Of a stretch of 64,000 bases of DNA, positions 34,530 to 43,078 are shown piece by piece. Source of the DNA: Actinoallomurus spadix (GTDB lineage Bacteria > Actinomycetota > Actinomycetes > Streptosporangiales > Streptosporangiaceae); the NCBI RefSeq assembly GCF_024055725.1, contig NZ_JAMXMX010000023.1:1-64000 (forward strand), in the 5' to 3' direction. Position 1 is the stretch's first letter, and the number at the start of each line of letters is the position of its first letter. A program made the translations under genes and the position numbers. The notes below the pieces were generated by a model, which had not been told where the DNA came from, did no database searches, and saw only the letters and a list, made by a program, of their open reading frames with translations.

Positions 34530-35921
34530 TCACTTGGCGCCTTCGGCGGCCTTCTGGACGGCGGCGGCGACGGCGTGTGCGACGTCCGCGTGGAACACGC
34601 TCGGCACGATGTAGTTCGGGCCGAGTTCCTCGTCGGTGACCACGCCGGCCAGGGCGCGCGCGGCCGCCAGGAGCATGTCCTGCGTGACCGTACGGCTCTG
34701 CGCGTCGAGCAGGCCGCGGAAGACGCCGGGGAAGGCCAGCACGTTGTTGATCTGGTTGGGGTAGTCGCTGCGTCCGGTGGCGACGACGGCGGCGTGCTCG
34801 CGGGCGGCGGCCGGGTCGACCTCCGGGTCGGGGTTGGCCAGCGCGAACACCACGGCGTCCTTGTTCATCGTCGCGATGTCCTCACCGGTGAGGATGCCGG
34901 GGGCCGAGACGCCGATGAACACGTCGGCGCCGCGCACGGCGCCGCGCAGGTCGCCGGAGTAGCCCTCGGGGTTGGTGTTCTCGGCGATCCAGCGCAGCGA
35001 GTCGTCCAGGTCGTCGCGGCCCGCGTGGACAGCGCCGTGGTAGTCGCAGACCACCAGGTGCTTGGCGCCGGCGTGCATGAGCAGCTTGAGCACGGCGTTG
35101 CCGGCGGCGCCCGCGCCGGCCAGCGCGATGCGCACGTCGGCGAGGTCCTTGCCGACGACCCGCAGGGCGTTGGTCAGCGCGGACACCACGACGATGGCCG
35201 TGCCGTGCTGATCGTCGTGGAAGACGGGGATGTCGAGCAGGTCGCGGAGGCGGCGTTCGACCTCGAAGCACCGCGGCGCGGAGATGTCCTCCAGGTTGAT
35301 GCCGCCGAACGCCGGCGCGAGGATCTGCACCGTACGGACGATCTCGTCGGTGTCCTGCGTGTCGAGGCAGATCGGCCAGGCGTCGATCCCGGCGAAGCGC
35401 TTGAACAGCGCCGCCTTGCCCTCCATGACCGGCAGGGCCGCCTGCGGGCCGATGTTGCCCAGGCCGAGGACCGCGGACCCGTCGGTGATCACCGCGACGC
35501 TGTTGCGCTTGACGGTCAGCCGCCGGACGTCCTCCGGGTTGCGCGCGATGGCCAGCGAGACCCGGGCCACGCCCGGGGTGTAGGCCATCGACAGCTCGTC
35601 GCGGTTGCGCAGCGGCACCTTCGACTGCATCTCGATCTTCCCGCCGAGGTGCATGAGGAAGGTGCGGTCGCTCACCTTGTGAATGGAGACCCCGTCGAGG
35701 CCCTCCAGGGCGTCGACGATCTCCTGGGCGTGCTCGGTGTCACGGGTGGCGCAGGTGACGTCGATGCGCAGCCGGTCGTGGCCCGCCGGCGTCAGGTCGA
35801 GCGCGGTGACGATGCCGCCCGCGCCCTCGACCGCACCGGTGAGCTGACTCACCGCCTTACCCCCTGCGGGGACCTCGAGACGGACGGTGATCGAATAGGA
35901 CACGCTCGGCACGGTGGCCAC
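34530..35921 (-). CDS. NAD-type malic enzyme with N-terminal ACT domain
   Basis: The 463-residue protein has an ACT-like domain (residues 1-80, SYSITVRLEVPAGGKAVSQL) followed by malic enzyme: MAYTPGVARVSLAIARNP, VITDGSAVLGLGNIGPQAAL, the metal-binding EDISAPRCFEVE and the Rossmann motif ALAGAGAAGNAVLKLL. It decarboxylates malate to pyruvate; the ACT domain suggests control by an amino acid or related ligand. GTG 35921 has AAAGGAG 8 bases upstream. Cofactor choice is not certain from sequence. Confidence 0.92.
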   Translation of the reverse strand: MATVPSVSYSITVRLEVPAGGKAVSQLTGAVEGAGGIVTALDLTPAGHDRLRIDVTCATRDTEHAQEIVDALEGLDGVSIHKVSDRTFLMHLGGKIEMQSKVPLRNRDELSMAYTPGVARVSLAIARNPEDVRRLTVKRNSVAVITDGSAVLGLGNIGPQAALPVMEGKAALFKRFAGIDAWPICLDTQDTDEIVRTVQILAPAFGGINLEDISAPRCFEVERRLRDLLDIPVFHDDQHGTAIVVVSALTNALRVVGKDLADVRIALAGAGAAGNAVLKLLMHAGAKHLVVCDYHGAVHAGRDDLDDSLRWIAENTNPEGYSGDLRGAVRGADVFIGVSAPGILTGEDIATMNKDAVVFALANPDPEVDPAAAREHAAVVATGRSDYPNQINNVLAFPGVFRGLLDAQSRTVTQDMLLAAARALAGVVTDEELGPNYIVPSVFHADVAHAVAAAVQKAAEGAK

Positions 35922-35994
35922 GTCAATTGCTCCTTTGCAACGCGAGAATCCGCACGCCAATGGTGTCATCCCCGCGTACGGCCCGACGAGGAGG

Positions 35995-36630
35995 TCAGCT
36001 GATCGCGTGCGCCGCCGTCACGACCATGTCGACGCAGGCAGCAGCGGCCAGCCGCGTACTGTCGATGACCAGATGATAAAGCCCGGGATCCGCCGGATCC
36101 GCCCGGTAGAAGTGTTTGACGTACGCCGTCCGCGCCCGGTCGCTGTCGATCAGCAGGCGTTCGGCCTCGTGCGCGGACAGCTCCAACGACTCCCGGACGC
36201 GGGCGATCCGGCGCTCCCGGGATCCGTCGAGGCGGACGTGCAGCGCGCCGGGATGCCCGGCGAGCACGATCTGCGCGGCGCGGCCGAGGATCACCGCTCC
36301 CTCGCCCCGGTCGGCGACCTCCTTGATCACCTGCTCGGTGCGGCGGACGAACTCCTCCTCAGGGAGCACGCCGCGCTGCGGCAGGTGGACGTCCATGCCG
36401 CCGAGCGTGACGTTGGGCAGGCGCGCGGCGCCGGCCAGGATGCGGCCCAGCCCGTGCTCGGCGCGGTCGTCGTGGGCGAGCGCCTCCTCGAGCGAGCAGC
36501 CGATCTCGGCGGCCACGGTGTACGGGATGGCGCGGTCGACGAACGGCACGCCGAGATGCTCGGCGACCGCGGGGCCGATGACGCTGCCACCCGCCCCGAA
36601 CGCCGCGGAGATCGTGACGACTCCGGTCAT
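35995..36630 (-). CDS. Cytidylate kinase-like family protein
   Basis: The 211-residue protein starts MTGVVTISAAFGAGGSVIGP with a Lys-less P-loop typical of the cytidylate kinase-2 family, then VPFVDRAI and ARVRESLELSAHEAERLLID, and ends in VIDSTRLAAAACVDMVV. True cytidylate kinases keep a Gly-Lys; this family's substrate is unsettled. It lies 26 bp after the thioredoxin-TPR gene on the same strand. Confidence 0.85.
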   Translation of the reverse strand: MTGVVTISAAFGAGGSVIGPAVAEHLGVPFVDRAIPYTVAAEIGCSLEEALAHDDRAEHGLGRILAGAARLPNVTLGGMDVHLPQRGVLPEEEFVRRTEQVIKEVADRGEGAVILGRAAQIVLAGHPGALHVRLDGSRERRIARVRESLELSAHEAERLLIDSDRARTAYVKHFYRADPADPGLYHLVIDSTRLAAAACVDMVVTAAHAIS

Positions 36631-36656
36631 CACCCGCCCATCCCGTCGAGAAGGTC

Positions 36657-37580
36657 TCAGAAGAGCGCCGAGGCGAGCCTCCGCCGGGCGCGGGCCACGC
36701 GCGGGTCGTCCGGCGGCAGGACGTCGAACAGCGTGACGAGGTGCTTGCGTGCCGTCTCCCGCTCGTCGCCCTTCGTGCGGCGCACCGCGTCGATCAGGCG
36801 GTCGAACGCCTCCTCGACCCGGCCCTCCAGCAGGTCGAGGTCGGCGGCCTTCGCCTGGGCGGCCGCGTCGTCGGGCCGGTCGGCGGCGTCCTTGCGCACC
36901 GCCGCCGGGTCGTAGGACCGGGCGCGGCGCTGCAGCTCGACCAGCGCCAGGCCGCTCTTGGCGAACGGGTCGTTCGGCTTCGTCTCCAGGATCCGCCCGA
37001 ACGCGGTGGCGGCGCCGTCGAGGTCGCCCCGCTGCAGGGCGGCCTCGGCCTCGATCTCCAGCGGGTCGGCGGCCGGCGGCGCCGCGGCGTCCGCGCCGTC
37101 GTCCTCGGGCAGGAGGCCCTGCTGGCGGAGCGCGGTGAACAGCTGGTCCAGCACCTGGCGCACCTGCGGCTCGGGCGCCGCGCCGTTGAGGACGGGGAGC
37201 ATCTGGCCCGCGACCACGGCCGCCACGAACGGGATGCCCTGCACTCCCATCCGGGCGAGCTGCTGGCCGAGCGCCGGGTTCGCGTCGATGTCGACCTTGG
37301 CGAGGATCCAGCGGCCGTCCGCCTCGTTCGCGAGCTTCTCCAGGATGGGGCCGAGCTGCTTGCACGGCTGGCACCAGTCGGCCCAGAAGTCGACGAGCAC
37401 CGGCACGGTGCGGGACCGCTCGACGACCTCGGTGTTGAACGTCGCGTCGGTCACGTCGATGACGCTCGAAGAGGAGTCTCCCGGGGCCCCCGAGGCCGGG
37501 CGCTGCTGCTGTCTCTGGGCCGCGGCACGCCGCGCGCCGAGATCGATCGCGCCGTGCAACGAGAAGTCCGATGACGTCAT
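36657..37580 (-). CDS. Thioredoxin-TPR co-chaperone (YbbN/CnoX-like)
   Basis: The 307-residue protein has a thioredoxin fold with active CxxC (LVDFWADWCQPCKQLGPILE), the cis-Pro in VQGIPFVAAV, and C-terminal TPR-like helices (EAEAALQRGDLDGAATAFGR). Related YbbN/CnoX proteins protect clients from oxidation and pass them to chaperonin. The intact Cys pair allows redox activity. ATG 37580. Confidence 0.9.
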   Translation of the reverse strand: MTSSDFSLHGAIDLGARRAAAQRQQQRPASGAPGDSSSSVIDVTDATFNTEVVERSRTVPVLVDFWADWCQPCKQLGPILEKLANEADGRWILAKVDIDANPALGQQLARMGVQGIPFVAAVVAGQMLPVLNGAAPEPQVRQVLDQLFTALRQQGLLPEDDGADAAAPPAADPLEIEAEAALQRGDLDGAATAFGRILETKPNDPFAKSGLALVELQRRARSYDPAAVRKDAADRPDDAAAQAKAADLDLLEGRVEEAFDRLIDAVRRTKGDERETARKHLVTLFDVLPPDDPRVARARRRLASALF

Positions 37581-37703
37581 GTGTCCATCCTGCCGCATGC
37601 CCCGGCGTACGAATACGCACGGCCGCCACGAAATCGATCAAGCACGCTCCATGACCGCCCGGACACGCGAGGTGACGGTCTTCCGGGGAGGGGAGGCGAC
37701 GGC

Positions 37704-39371
37704 TCAGAATCGGGCGGGCTCGGCGTAGTCGCCCCACTCCTCGCGCAGCGCGCCGCAGATCTCGCCGAGGGTCGCCTCGGCCCGTACGGCGTCGAGCATG
37801 GCCGGCATCAGGTTCTCCTCGGTGCGGGCGACCTCGATCATGCGGCCCAGGGCCGCGTCGACGGCCGCCTGGTCCCGGGCCGCGCGCCGCTCGGCCAGGA
37901 CGCGGTTCTGCTCGCGCTCGACCTCGTGGCCGACCCGCAGGATCTCCAGAGGCTCCTCGATCGACTCGGTGTGGCGGTTCACCCCGACGATCTTCTTCTC
38001 GCCCTTCTCCAGCTGCTGCTGGTAGGTGAACGCGGCGTCGGCGATCTCGGCCATGAACCAGCCGTCCTCGATGCCGCGCAGGATGCCGCCGGTGATGGAG
38101 CCGTCCGGGCTCATCTCCTTGATCCGCGCGAAGATCCGCTCGGCCTCCTCCTCGAGGCGGTCGGTCAGCGCCTCGACGTACCACGAGCCGCCGAGCGGGT
38201 CGACGACGTTGACCACGCCGGTCTCCTCCATGATCACCTGCTGGGTCCGCAGGGCGATCTCGGCGGCCTTCTCGCTCGGCAGCGCCAGGACCTCGTCGAG
38301 GGCGTTGGTGTGGAGGGAGTTCGTGCCGCCGAGCACGGCCGCGAGCGCCTCGACGGCGGTGCGCACGACGTTGTTGTCGGGCTGCTGGGCGGTCAGTGAG
38401 ACTCCGGCGGTCTGGGTGTGGAACCGCAGCCACTGCGCCTTCTCCGACGTCGCGCCGTACACGTCGCGCAGCCACCGCGCCCAGATCCGGCGCGCGGCTC
38501 GGAACTTGGCGATCTCCTCGAAGAAGTCGATGTGGGAGTCGAAGAAGAACGACAGGCCGGGCGCGAACGCGTTGACGTCGAGCCCGCGGGACAGGCCGAG
38601 TTCGACGTAGCCGAAGCCGTCCGCGAGCGTGAACGCCAGCTCCTGGGCAGCCGTGGATCCGGCCTCCCGGATGTGGTAGCCGGAGACGCTGAGCGGCTTG
38701 TACGCCGGGATCTCGCTCGCGCAGTACTCCATCAGGTCGCCGATGAGGCGCAGGTGCGGCTCGGGCGCGAAGAGCCACTCCTTCTGCGCGATGTACTCCT
38801 TGAAGATGTCGGTCTGCAGCGTGCCGTCGAGACCGTGCACGTCGACGCCCTGCCGCTCCGCCGCGACGAGGTACATGCAGAAGATCGGCACGGCCGGGCC
38901 GGAGATGGTCATCGAGGTCGTGATGTCACCCAGCGGGATGCCGTCGAACAGCACGTCCATGTCGGCGGCGGAGTCGATCGCGACGCCGCAGTGCCCGACC
39001 TCGCCGAGCGCGCGGGGGTCGTCGGAGTCGCGGCCCATGAGCGTCGGCATGTCGAAGGCGACCGACAGGCCGCCGCCGCCCGCGCCGAGGATCATCTTGT
39101 ACCGCTCGTTGGTCTGCCGGGCGTTGCCGAAGCCCGCGAACTGGCGGATCGTCCAGGTGCGCCCGCGGTAGCCGGTGGCGTACAGGCCGCGGGTGTAGGG
39201 GAACTCCCCCGGCCAGCCGATGCGCTCGAAGCGCGGATCGCCGGCCGGTGGCCCGTACACCGGGTCGACCTCGAGGCCGGACAGGGTGGTGAAGTCGGCG
39301 TCGCGTCGGCGGGCGGAGTCGTACCGCTCCTGCCAGCGACGACGGCCCTCTTCGATGTCCCGGAAGTCCAT
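37704..39371 (-). CDS. icmA: Isobutyryl-CoA mutase-like large (substrate-binding) subunit
   Basis: The 555-residue protein is the TIM-barrel half of a B12-dependent acyl-CoA mutase: it has [16 protein letters not shown] and [15 protein letters not shown] but no DxHxxG cobalamin domain, so it needs a separate small subunit, not in this window. Two residues distinguish mutases: methylmalonyl-CoA mutase has Tyr and Arg; isobutyryl-CoA mutase has Phe and Gln. Here they are Phe ([12 protein letters not shown]) and Gln ([12 protein letters not shown]), arguing for isobutyryl-/n-butyryl-CoA interconversion. GAGGAG precedes ATG 39371. A large palindrome sits upstream. Confidence 0.9.
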   Translation of the reverse strand: MDFRDIEEGRRRWQERYDSARRRDADFTTLSGLEVDPVYGPPAGDPRFERIGWPGEFPYTRGLYATGYRGRTWTIRQFAGFGNARQTNERYKMILGAGGGGLSVAFDMPTLMGRDSDDPRALGEVGHCGVAIDSAADMDVLFDGIPLGDITTSMTISGPAVPIFCMYLVAAERQGVDVHGLDGTLQTDIFKEYIAQKEWLFAPEPHLRLIGDLMEYCASEIPAYKPLSVSGYHIREAGSTAAQELAFTLADGFGYVELGLSRGLDVNAFAPGLSFFFDSHIDFFEEIAKFRAARRIWARWLRDVYGATSEKAQWLRFHTQTAGVSLTAQQPDNNVVRTAVEALAAVLGGTNSLHTNALDEVLALPSEKAAEIALRTQQVIMEETGVVNVVDPLGGSWYVEALTDRLEEEAERIFARIKEMSPDGSITGGILRGIEDGWFMAEIADAAFTYQQQLEKGEKKIVGVNRHTESIEEPLEILRVGHEVEREQNRVLAERRAARDQAAVDAALGRMIEVARTEENLMPAMLDAVRAEATLGEICGALREEWGDYAEPARF

Positions 39372-39400
39372 GAGCGCTCCTCAGGCCGGTGGCTCTCCCT

Positions 39401-39424
39401 AGATACTAGGATGTCCTAGTATCT
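39401..39424. promoter_or_regulatory. 10-4-10 perfect palindrome before icmA
   Basis: AGATACTAGG-ATGT-CCTAGTATCT is a perfect inverted repeat, AT-rich against its surroundings. It lies 30 bp before the mutase start and 40 bp after the MarR stop. It is the likely binding site of the MarR protein or another dimeric regulator. Confidence 0.75.
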
Positions 39425-39463
39425 GGTCGCCAACCATCCCCGCGCGAGCCACACCCGTGCCCC

Positions 39464-39970
39464 TCAGTCCTTGAAGTCGCCGGCGGCGACGCGGAGGCCG
39501 CGCAGCGTCTGGAACATCGCCTCCAGCTCGCCCGCGTCGTACGCGCCGAGCCCGAAGTCCGCGGCGAGGAGGTCGGCCGTCGCGCGTTCGACGGTCTCCC
39601 GGCCGCTCTCGGTGATCTCCGCGAGCACACCCCGGCCGTCGCGCGGGTTGGGGCGGCGCCGGACGTACCCCTGGCGCTCCAGCCGGTCGATGGTGTTGGT
39701 GACGCTCGTCGGGTGCACCATCAGCCGCTCACCCATCCTCGACAGCGACACCGCTCCCTGCCGGCTGAAGGTCAGCAGCACGAGCGCCTCGTACCGCGCG
39801 AACGTCAGGCCGTACGGCTTCAGCAGGGCGTCGAGTTCGGCGATCAGGATGGCCTGGGCCCGCATGATCGAGGTCACCGCCAGCATGGCGGGCGACCGGC
39901 CCCAGCGGCGTTCCCAGAGATCCCCGGCGCGGGCGATCGGGTCGAAAGGCAGGTTGAGCGGCTTGGCCAC
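39464..39970 (-). CDS. MarR-family transcriptional regulator
   Basis: The 168-residue protein has the MarR winged helix (LTFSRQGAVSLSRMGERLMV, HPTSVTNTIDRLERQGYVRR, then RRPNPRDGRGVLAEITESG). It is directly upstream of icmA on the same strand, separated by the 24-bp palindrome. Its likely ligand is an acyl-CoA or carboxylate related to the mutase; this is inference. ATG 39970. Confidence 0.92.
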   Translation of the reverse strand: MAKPLNLPFDPIARAGDLWERRWGRSPAMLAVTSIMRAQAILIAELDALLKPYGLTFARYEALVLLTFSRQGAVSLSRMGERLMVHPTSVTNTIDRLERQGYVRRRPNPRDGRGVLAEITESGRETVERATADLLAADFGLGAYDAGELEAMFQTLRGLRVAAGDFKD

Positions 39971-40009
39971 TCACACACGTTATCGCCTGACCGGCCCGAC
40001 ATCGGCCGA

Positions 40010-40021
40010 ATCAAGCTTGAT
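40010..40021. promoter_or_regulatory. 12-bp palindrome upstream of the MarR gene
   Basis: ATCAAGCTTGAT is fully symmetric, 39 bp before the MarR start. MarR proteins often bind such TCAAG-CTTGA dyads to repress themselves. It differs from the 39401-39424 site, so two separate inputs are possible. Confidence 0.5.
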
Positions 40022-40222
40022 ATAGCCGCGATCGACCTGTGAATCCCGCGAATCAGCCGCAATCCCGGCGGCCGCCTAAGGAACGCTGACACTCATCATC
40101 AAGGCAAGTTATAGTTCCATTGTCGACGCGTGCGGACGACGGCAAAGAGGGGCGTCGCGCAGCGGTTCAACGCCGCGACCGCCCCCGCCCTCGCGCACGC
40201 GTCGCCAATTCGGGGGGTAATT

Positions 40223-40906
40223 ATGATCGGGAATTCTTCCGCGATCGTGGCACGGGGCCTGGGGATCCGCCGCAGACGGCGGTGGATCCTGCGTCCCACC
40301 ACGTTCGACGTGGCACACGGGGTCGTGGGCCTGGCCGGCCCGGCGGGTCCGGCCAGGTCGGCGGTGCTGCAGACGCTGGCGACACTGCACCGCCCGTCCG
40401 TCGGCGACCTCGAGGTGCTGGGCCACGACCTGACCCGGCGGGCCGGGCGGCACGCGGTGCGCGCGCGAATCGGCCTGTTGCCCGCGCGGTTCACCTGGAC
40501 GTCCGGCTTGTCGATCCGCGACTTCGTCGGCTACGCGTCTTACTACAAATGCACGCCACGCCGGGCGGTCGACGCGATTCTAGAGCGATTCGGGCTCAGT
40601 GACGCCGCAGCGCTCGAAATGGACATGCTTCCGCAAGATCTGCGATTGCGCGCGGGCCTGGCCGCGACGTGTGTGCACGAGCCGGAGCTCGTCTTTCTCG
40701 ACGAGCCGCTCACCGGCATCGGCGATTCCGAGCGGGAGGAGTTGCTCCCGCTGCTGCGGAGCCTGGCTCCGACGGTCGTGGTGACGGCCGCCGATCCGGC
40801 GGAGCTGACGGGGTGGTGCGACCAGGGTCTGCGCATGGTGCGGGGCCGCCTGGTCGATGCGCCGTGCGTCCCCCGTCCCCGGGCGCGGGTGCCCGCCGGT
40901 GTCTGA
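40223..40906 (+). CDS. ABC transporter ATPase-like protein with degraded motifs
   Basis: The 227-residue protein has the ABC fold but broken motifs. Walker A reads GLAGPAGPARSAVL (Gly-to-Ala and Lys-to-Arg), the signature is LPQDLRLR instead of LSGGQ, and the H-loop His is Ala (VVVTAADPAEL). Walker B (LVFLDEPLTG) is intact. It probably binds ATP poorly and may be structural. The start (ATG 40223) follows CGGGGGG. The stop overlaps the permease start by 8 bp. Confidence 0.85.
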   Translation: MIGNSSAIVARGLGIRRRRRWILRPTTFDVAHGVVGLAGPAGPARSAVLQTLATLHRPSVGDLEVLGHDLTRRAGRHAVRARIGLLPARFTWTSGLSIRDFVGYASYYKCTPRRAVDAILERFGLSDAAALEMDMLPQDLRLRAGLAATCVHEPELVFLDEPLTGIGDSEREELLPLLRSLAPTVVVTAADPAELTGWCDQGLRMVRGRLVDAPCVPRPRARVPAGV

Positions 40907-42149
40907 CCTTGGCCGGGTGCTGCGGATCGACGCTCGCCGTACGGCCCTGTTCCTGGCCGTGCCGGCGCTCGCGTTCCTCGGCGCCGTCGCGGCCTGGCGG
41001 GCGCTGCTTCCGGGCGTCGCGTACTGGGACGACGCCGTCGCGGCGCTGTTCTCCTCGGTCTGCCTGCTCGGCCCGGCGTCGGCGGGGTTCGCCGCGTGGG
41101 TCGCCCTGCGCGAGCACCGCCTCGACTACCTGCGGGGACTGACCGCGCGGTCACCCGCCCTGGGCCCGCTGCTCGACCTGCTCCTGCTGGGGATCGTCAC
41201 GCTCTGCGCGTACACCGTCGTCGCCGCGGTCGTCGCCGCCAAGACGATGATCCATGTGGAGGCGGGCCACCCGCGGCCGATCGGGCCGCTCGCCGGGGCC
41301 CTCACGCTGCTCGTGTACACCGTCGTGGGCTACCTCGCCGGCCGCGTGCTCCCCCGCCTGCCGGTCGTCCCGGCCGTCGCGGTCCTCACCTACCTGTGGG
41401 GCGCCGTCCGCCCCGGGGCGTGGGCGGACCTGCTGCCGCCACCGGGCATCGGGCACATCGGGCTGTTCGCCGCGCTGCGCACCGAGCTGCTCGCGGGTCA
41501 GGCGCTCTGGGCGTTCGGGCTGGGCGCCGTCCTGGTGACCGGTTACCTGTGGGCGCTCACCCGGCGCGCCTGGCTGGCGCTGCCGGCCGTCGCGGCGGCG
41601 GGCGTCGTCGCGGGGACCACGGTGTGGCTCCACGGGCAGCAGCGCACCCCACCGGTCGTGCCGCGGGCGTTCTCCTACGCCTGCCGGCAGTGGCCGCTGA
41701 CCGTCTGCGTGCACCCGGCGCTGCGCGCCGCACTGCCGTCGCTGGAGGCCGGGCTGACCCCCCTGGCCACCCGCCTGAGCGGCACCCCCGGGCGCTTCAC
41801 CCGGGTCGAGCACCGGCCCGACAACGACTTCCCCCGGCCCGGCCGCGGCGTCGTCTACATCCACCTCGGCGACCTGTCCCCGGGGTACGCCCACCGCGCC
41901 GAGCAGGAGATCGACATCAGCCTGCTGGACGCGCGCACCTGCGGCGACCCGGCGCACGCGGCCGGCGCGCACTACAGCGCCCTCATCTCGGCCTGGCTGC
42001 TCGACGAGGCGCCGCCGCGGCTCACCGACACCGTGGCCGCCGACCGCTTCGCCCGCTGGGACGAGCAGCGCCGGCGCCGATGGCTGCACGCGCACTACGC
42101 GCGCTACCGCACCTGCACCCTCCGCGGCCGGGACTTCCGCGAACGCTGA
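40899..42149 (+). CDS. Multi-helix membrane protein, putative ABC permease
   Basis: The 416-residue protein has about six transmembrane helices in the first 260 residues (ALFLAVPALAFLGAVAAWRA, LLLLGIVTLCAYTVVAAVVA and others), then a soluble C-terminal domain of about 150 residues (FSYACRQWPLTVCVHPALRA, HYSALISAWLLDEA). Its overlap with the ATPase-like gene suggests an ABC-2-type complex. The soluble tail is unfamiliar to me. GTG 40899. Confidence 0.75.
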   Translation: MSDLGRVLRIDARRTALFLAVPALAFLGAVAAWRALLPGVAYWDDAVAALFSSVCLLGPASAGFAAWVALREHRLDYLRGLTARSPALGPLLDLLLLGIVTLCAYTVVAAVVAAKTMIHVEAGHPRPIGPLAGALTLLVYTVVGYLAGRVLPRLPVVPAVAVLTYLWGAVRPGAWADLLPPPGIGHIGLFAALRTELLAGQALWAFGLGAVLVTGYLWALTRRAWLALPAVAAAGVVAGTTVWLHGQQRTPPVVPRAFSYACRQWPLTVCVHPALRAALPSLEAGLTPLATRLSGTPGRFTRVEHRPDNDFPRPGRGVVYIHLGDLSPGYAHRAEQEIDISLLDARTCGDPAHAAGAHYSALISAWLLDEAPPRLTDTVAADRFARWDEQRRRRWLHAHYARYRTCTLRGRDFRER

Positions 42150-42214
42150 CGCCGTGCGCGCGGATCATGCGCGAACGACGTGCTCTGTCTGCCGGTTTTC
42201 ACTAGGGTCGGGCC

Positions 42215-42988
42215 GTGGACTGGAGCCTGCTGAAGTGTGCCCGTTCGGGGCACATCACCTACGCCCCCGACGAGCCGGCCCTGCGGGACCGGCTGCACGT
42301 GCCCACCCCCGCCGGCGAGGCGTGGCGCTGCCTGCGCTGCGGCACCTACGTCCACGGCGAGCCGCACGGCCGCGGCCCCGCCGACCACGCCCCGCTCGTC
42401 GCACGCGGCCGGGAGCTGCGCGACGAGCTGATCATGCGCTTCTTCGCCCTCGAACGCGTGATCCGCGGCCTGCTGATCATCGCCGCGGCGTACGGCGTGT
42501 GGCGGTTCTCGGCCAACCGCGGGTCGATCCAGCACGTCTTCGAGAAGGACATCCCGCTGCTGCGGCCGCTCGCCCATCAGGTGGGCTGGGACCTGGACCA
42601 CTCGCGCATCATCGAGGAGATCCGGCACGTCTTCACGCTCAAGTCGGAGACGCTGACCTGGTTCGCCGTGGGGCTCCTGGTGTACGCCGTGATCGAGCTC
42701 GTCGAGGCGGTCGGCCTGTGGCTCGGCAAGCGCTGGGGCGAGTACTTCGCGGTGGTCGCCACGTCGTTCGGCCTGCCGATCGAGATCTACGAGCTCACGG
42801 ACCGGATCACCGCGGTCCGCATCGGCGCGCTCGTCATCAACGTGGGCCTGGTCCTGTACCTCATCATCTCCAAGCGGCTATTCGGCGTCCGGGGCGGCAA
42901 GGAGGCGTTCGAGGCGCACCGGCGCGGCGAGTCGCTGATGGAGGTCGAGCAGGCGGCCGTGACTCCCCACGCCGAGGCCGCTGGATAA
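42215..42988 (+). CDS. DUF2127 family membrane protein
   Basis: The 257-residue protein has an N-terminal Cys-rich section (CARSGHITY, then WRCLRCGTYVHG), possibly a zinc ribbon, then four hydrophobic helices (IRGLLIIAAAYGVWRF, LTWFAVGLLVYAVIELVEAV) and a charged tail. The membrane part matches DUF2127. Function unknown. GTG 42215 follows the ABC pair by 65 bp. Confidence 0.85.
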   Translation: MDWSLLKCARSGHITYAPDEPALRDRLHVPTPAGEAWRCLRCGTYVHGEPHGRGPADHAPLVARGRELRDELIMRFFALERVIRGLLIIAAAYGVWRFSANRGSIQHVFEKDIPLLRPLAHQVGWDLDHSRIIEEIRHVFTLKSETLTWFAVGLLVYAVIELVEAVGLWLGKRWGEYFAVVATSFGLPIEIYELTDRITAVRIGALVINVGLVLYLIISKRLFGVRGGKEAFEAHRRGESLMEVEQAAVTPHAEAAG

Positions 42989-43036
42989 CGATTTCGACCG
43001 CGTGACCGGCTCACCCGTTTTCGTGGGATGAGTGGG

Positions 43037-43078
43037 CCTCTACGGGGGTAATTCGGGGTCGTAGCCGACCCCTAGAGG
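43037..43078 (+). promoter_or_regulatory. Possible RBS-masking RNA structure before the DUF4230 gene
   Basis: An inner hairpin GGGGTCG-TAGC-CGACCCC (43055-43072) is flanked by CCTCTA (43037-43042) and TAGAGG (43073-43078), which can pair. The outer arm contains the GAGG ribosome-binding bases. This is a structural guess. Confidence 0.35.

Noticed and set aside
36631-38778. Very long minus-strand frame running through the thioredoxin-TPR and mutase genes, continuous with the cytidylate kinase-like frame
   Set aside because: Its upstream part is Arg/Ala/Gly-rich shadow sequence of two well-identified genes. Only the stretch from ATG 36630 to 35995 has protein homology.
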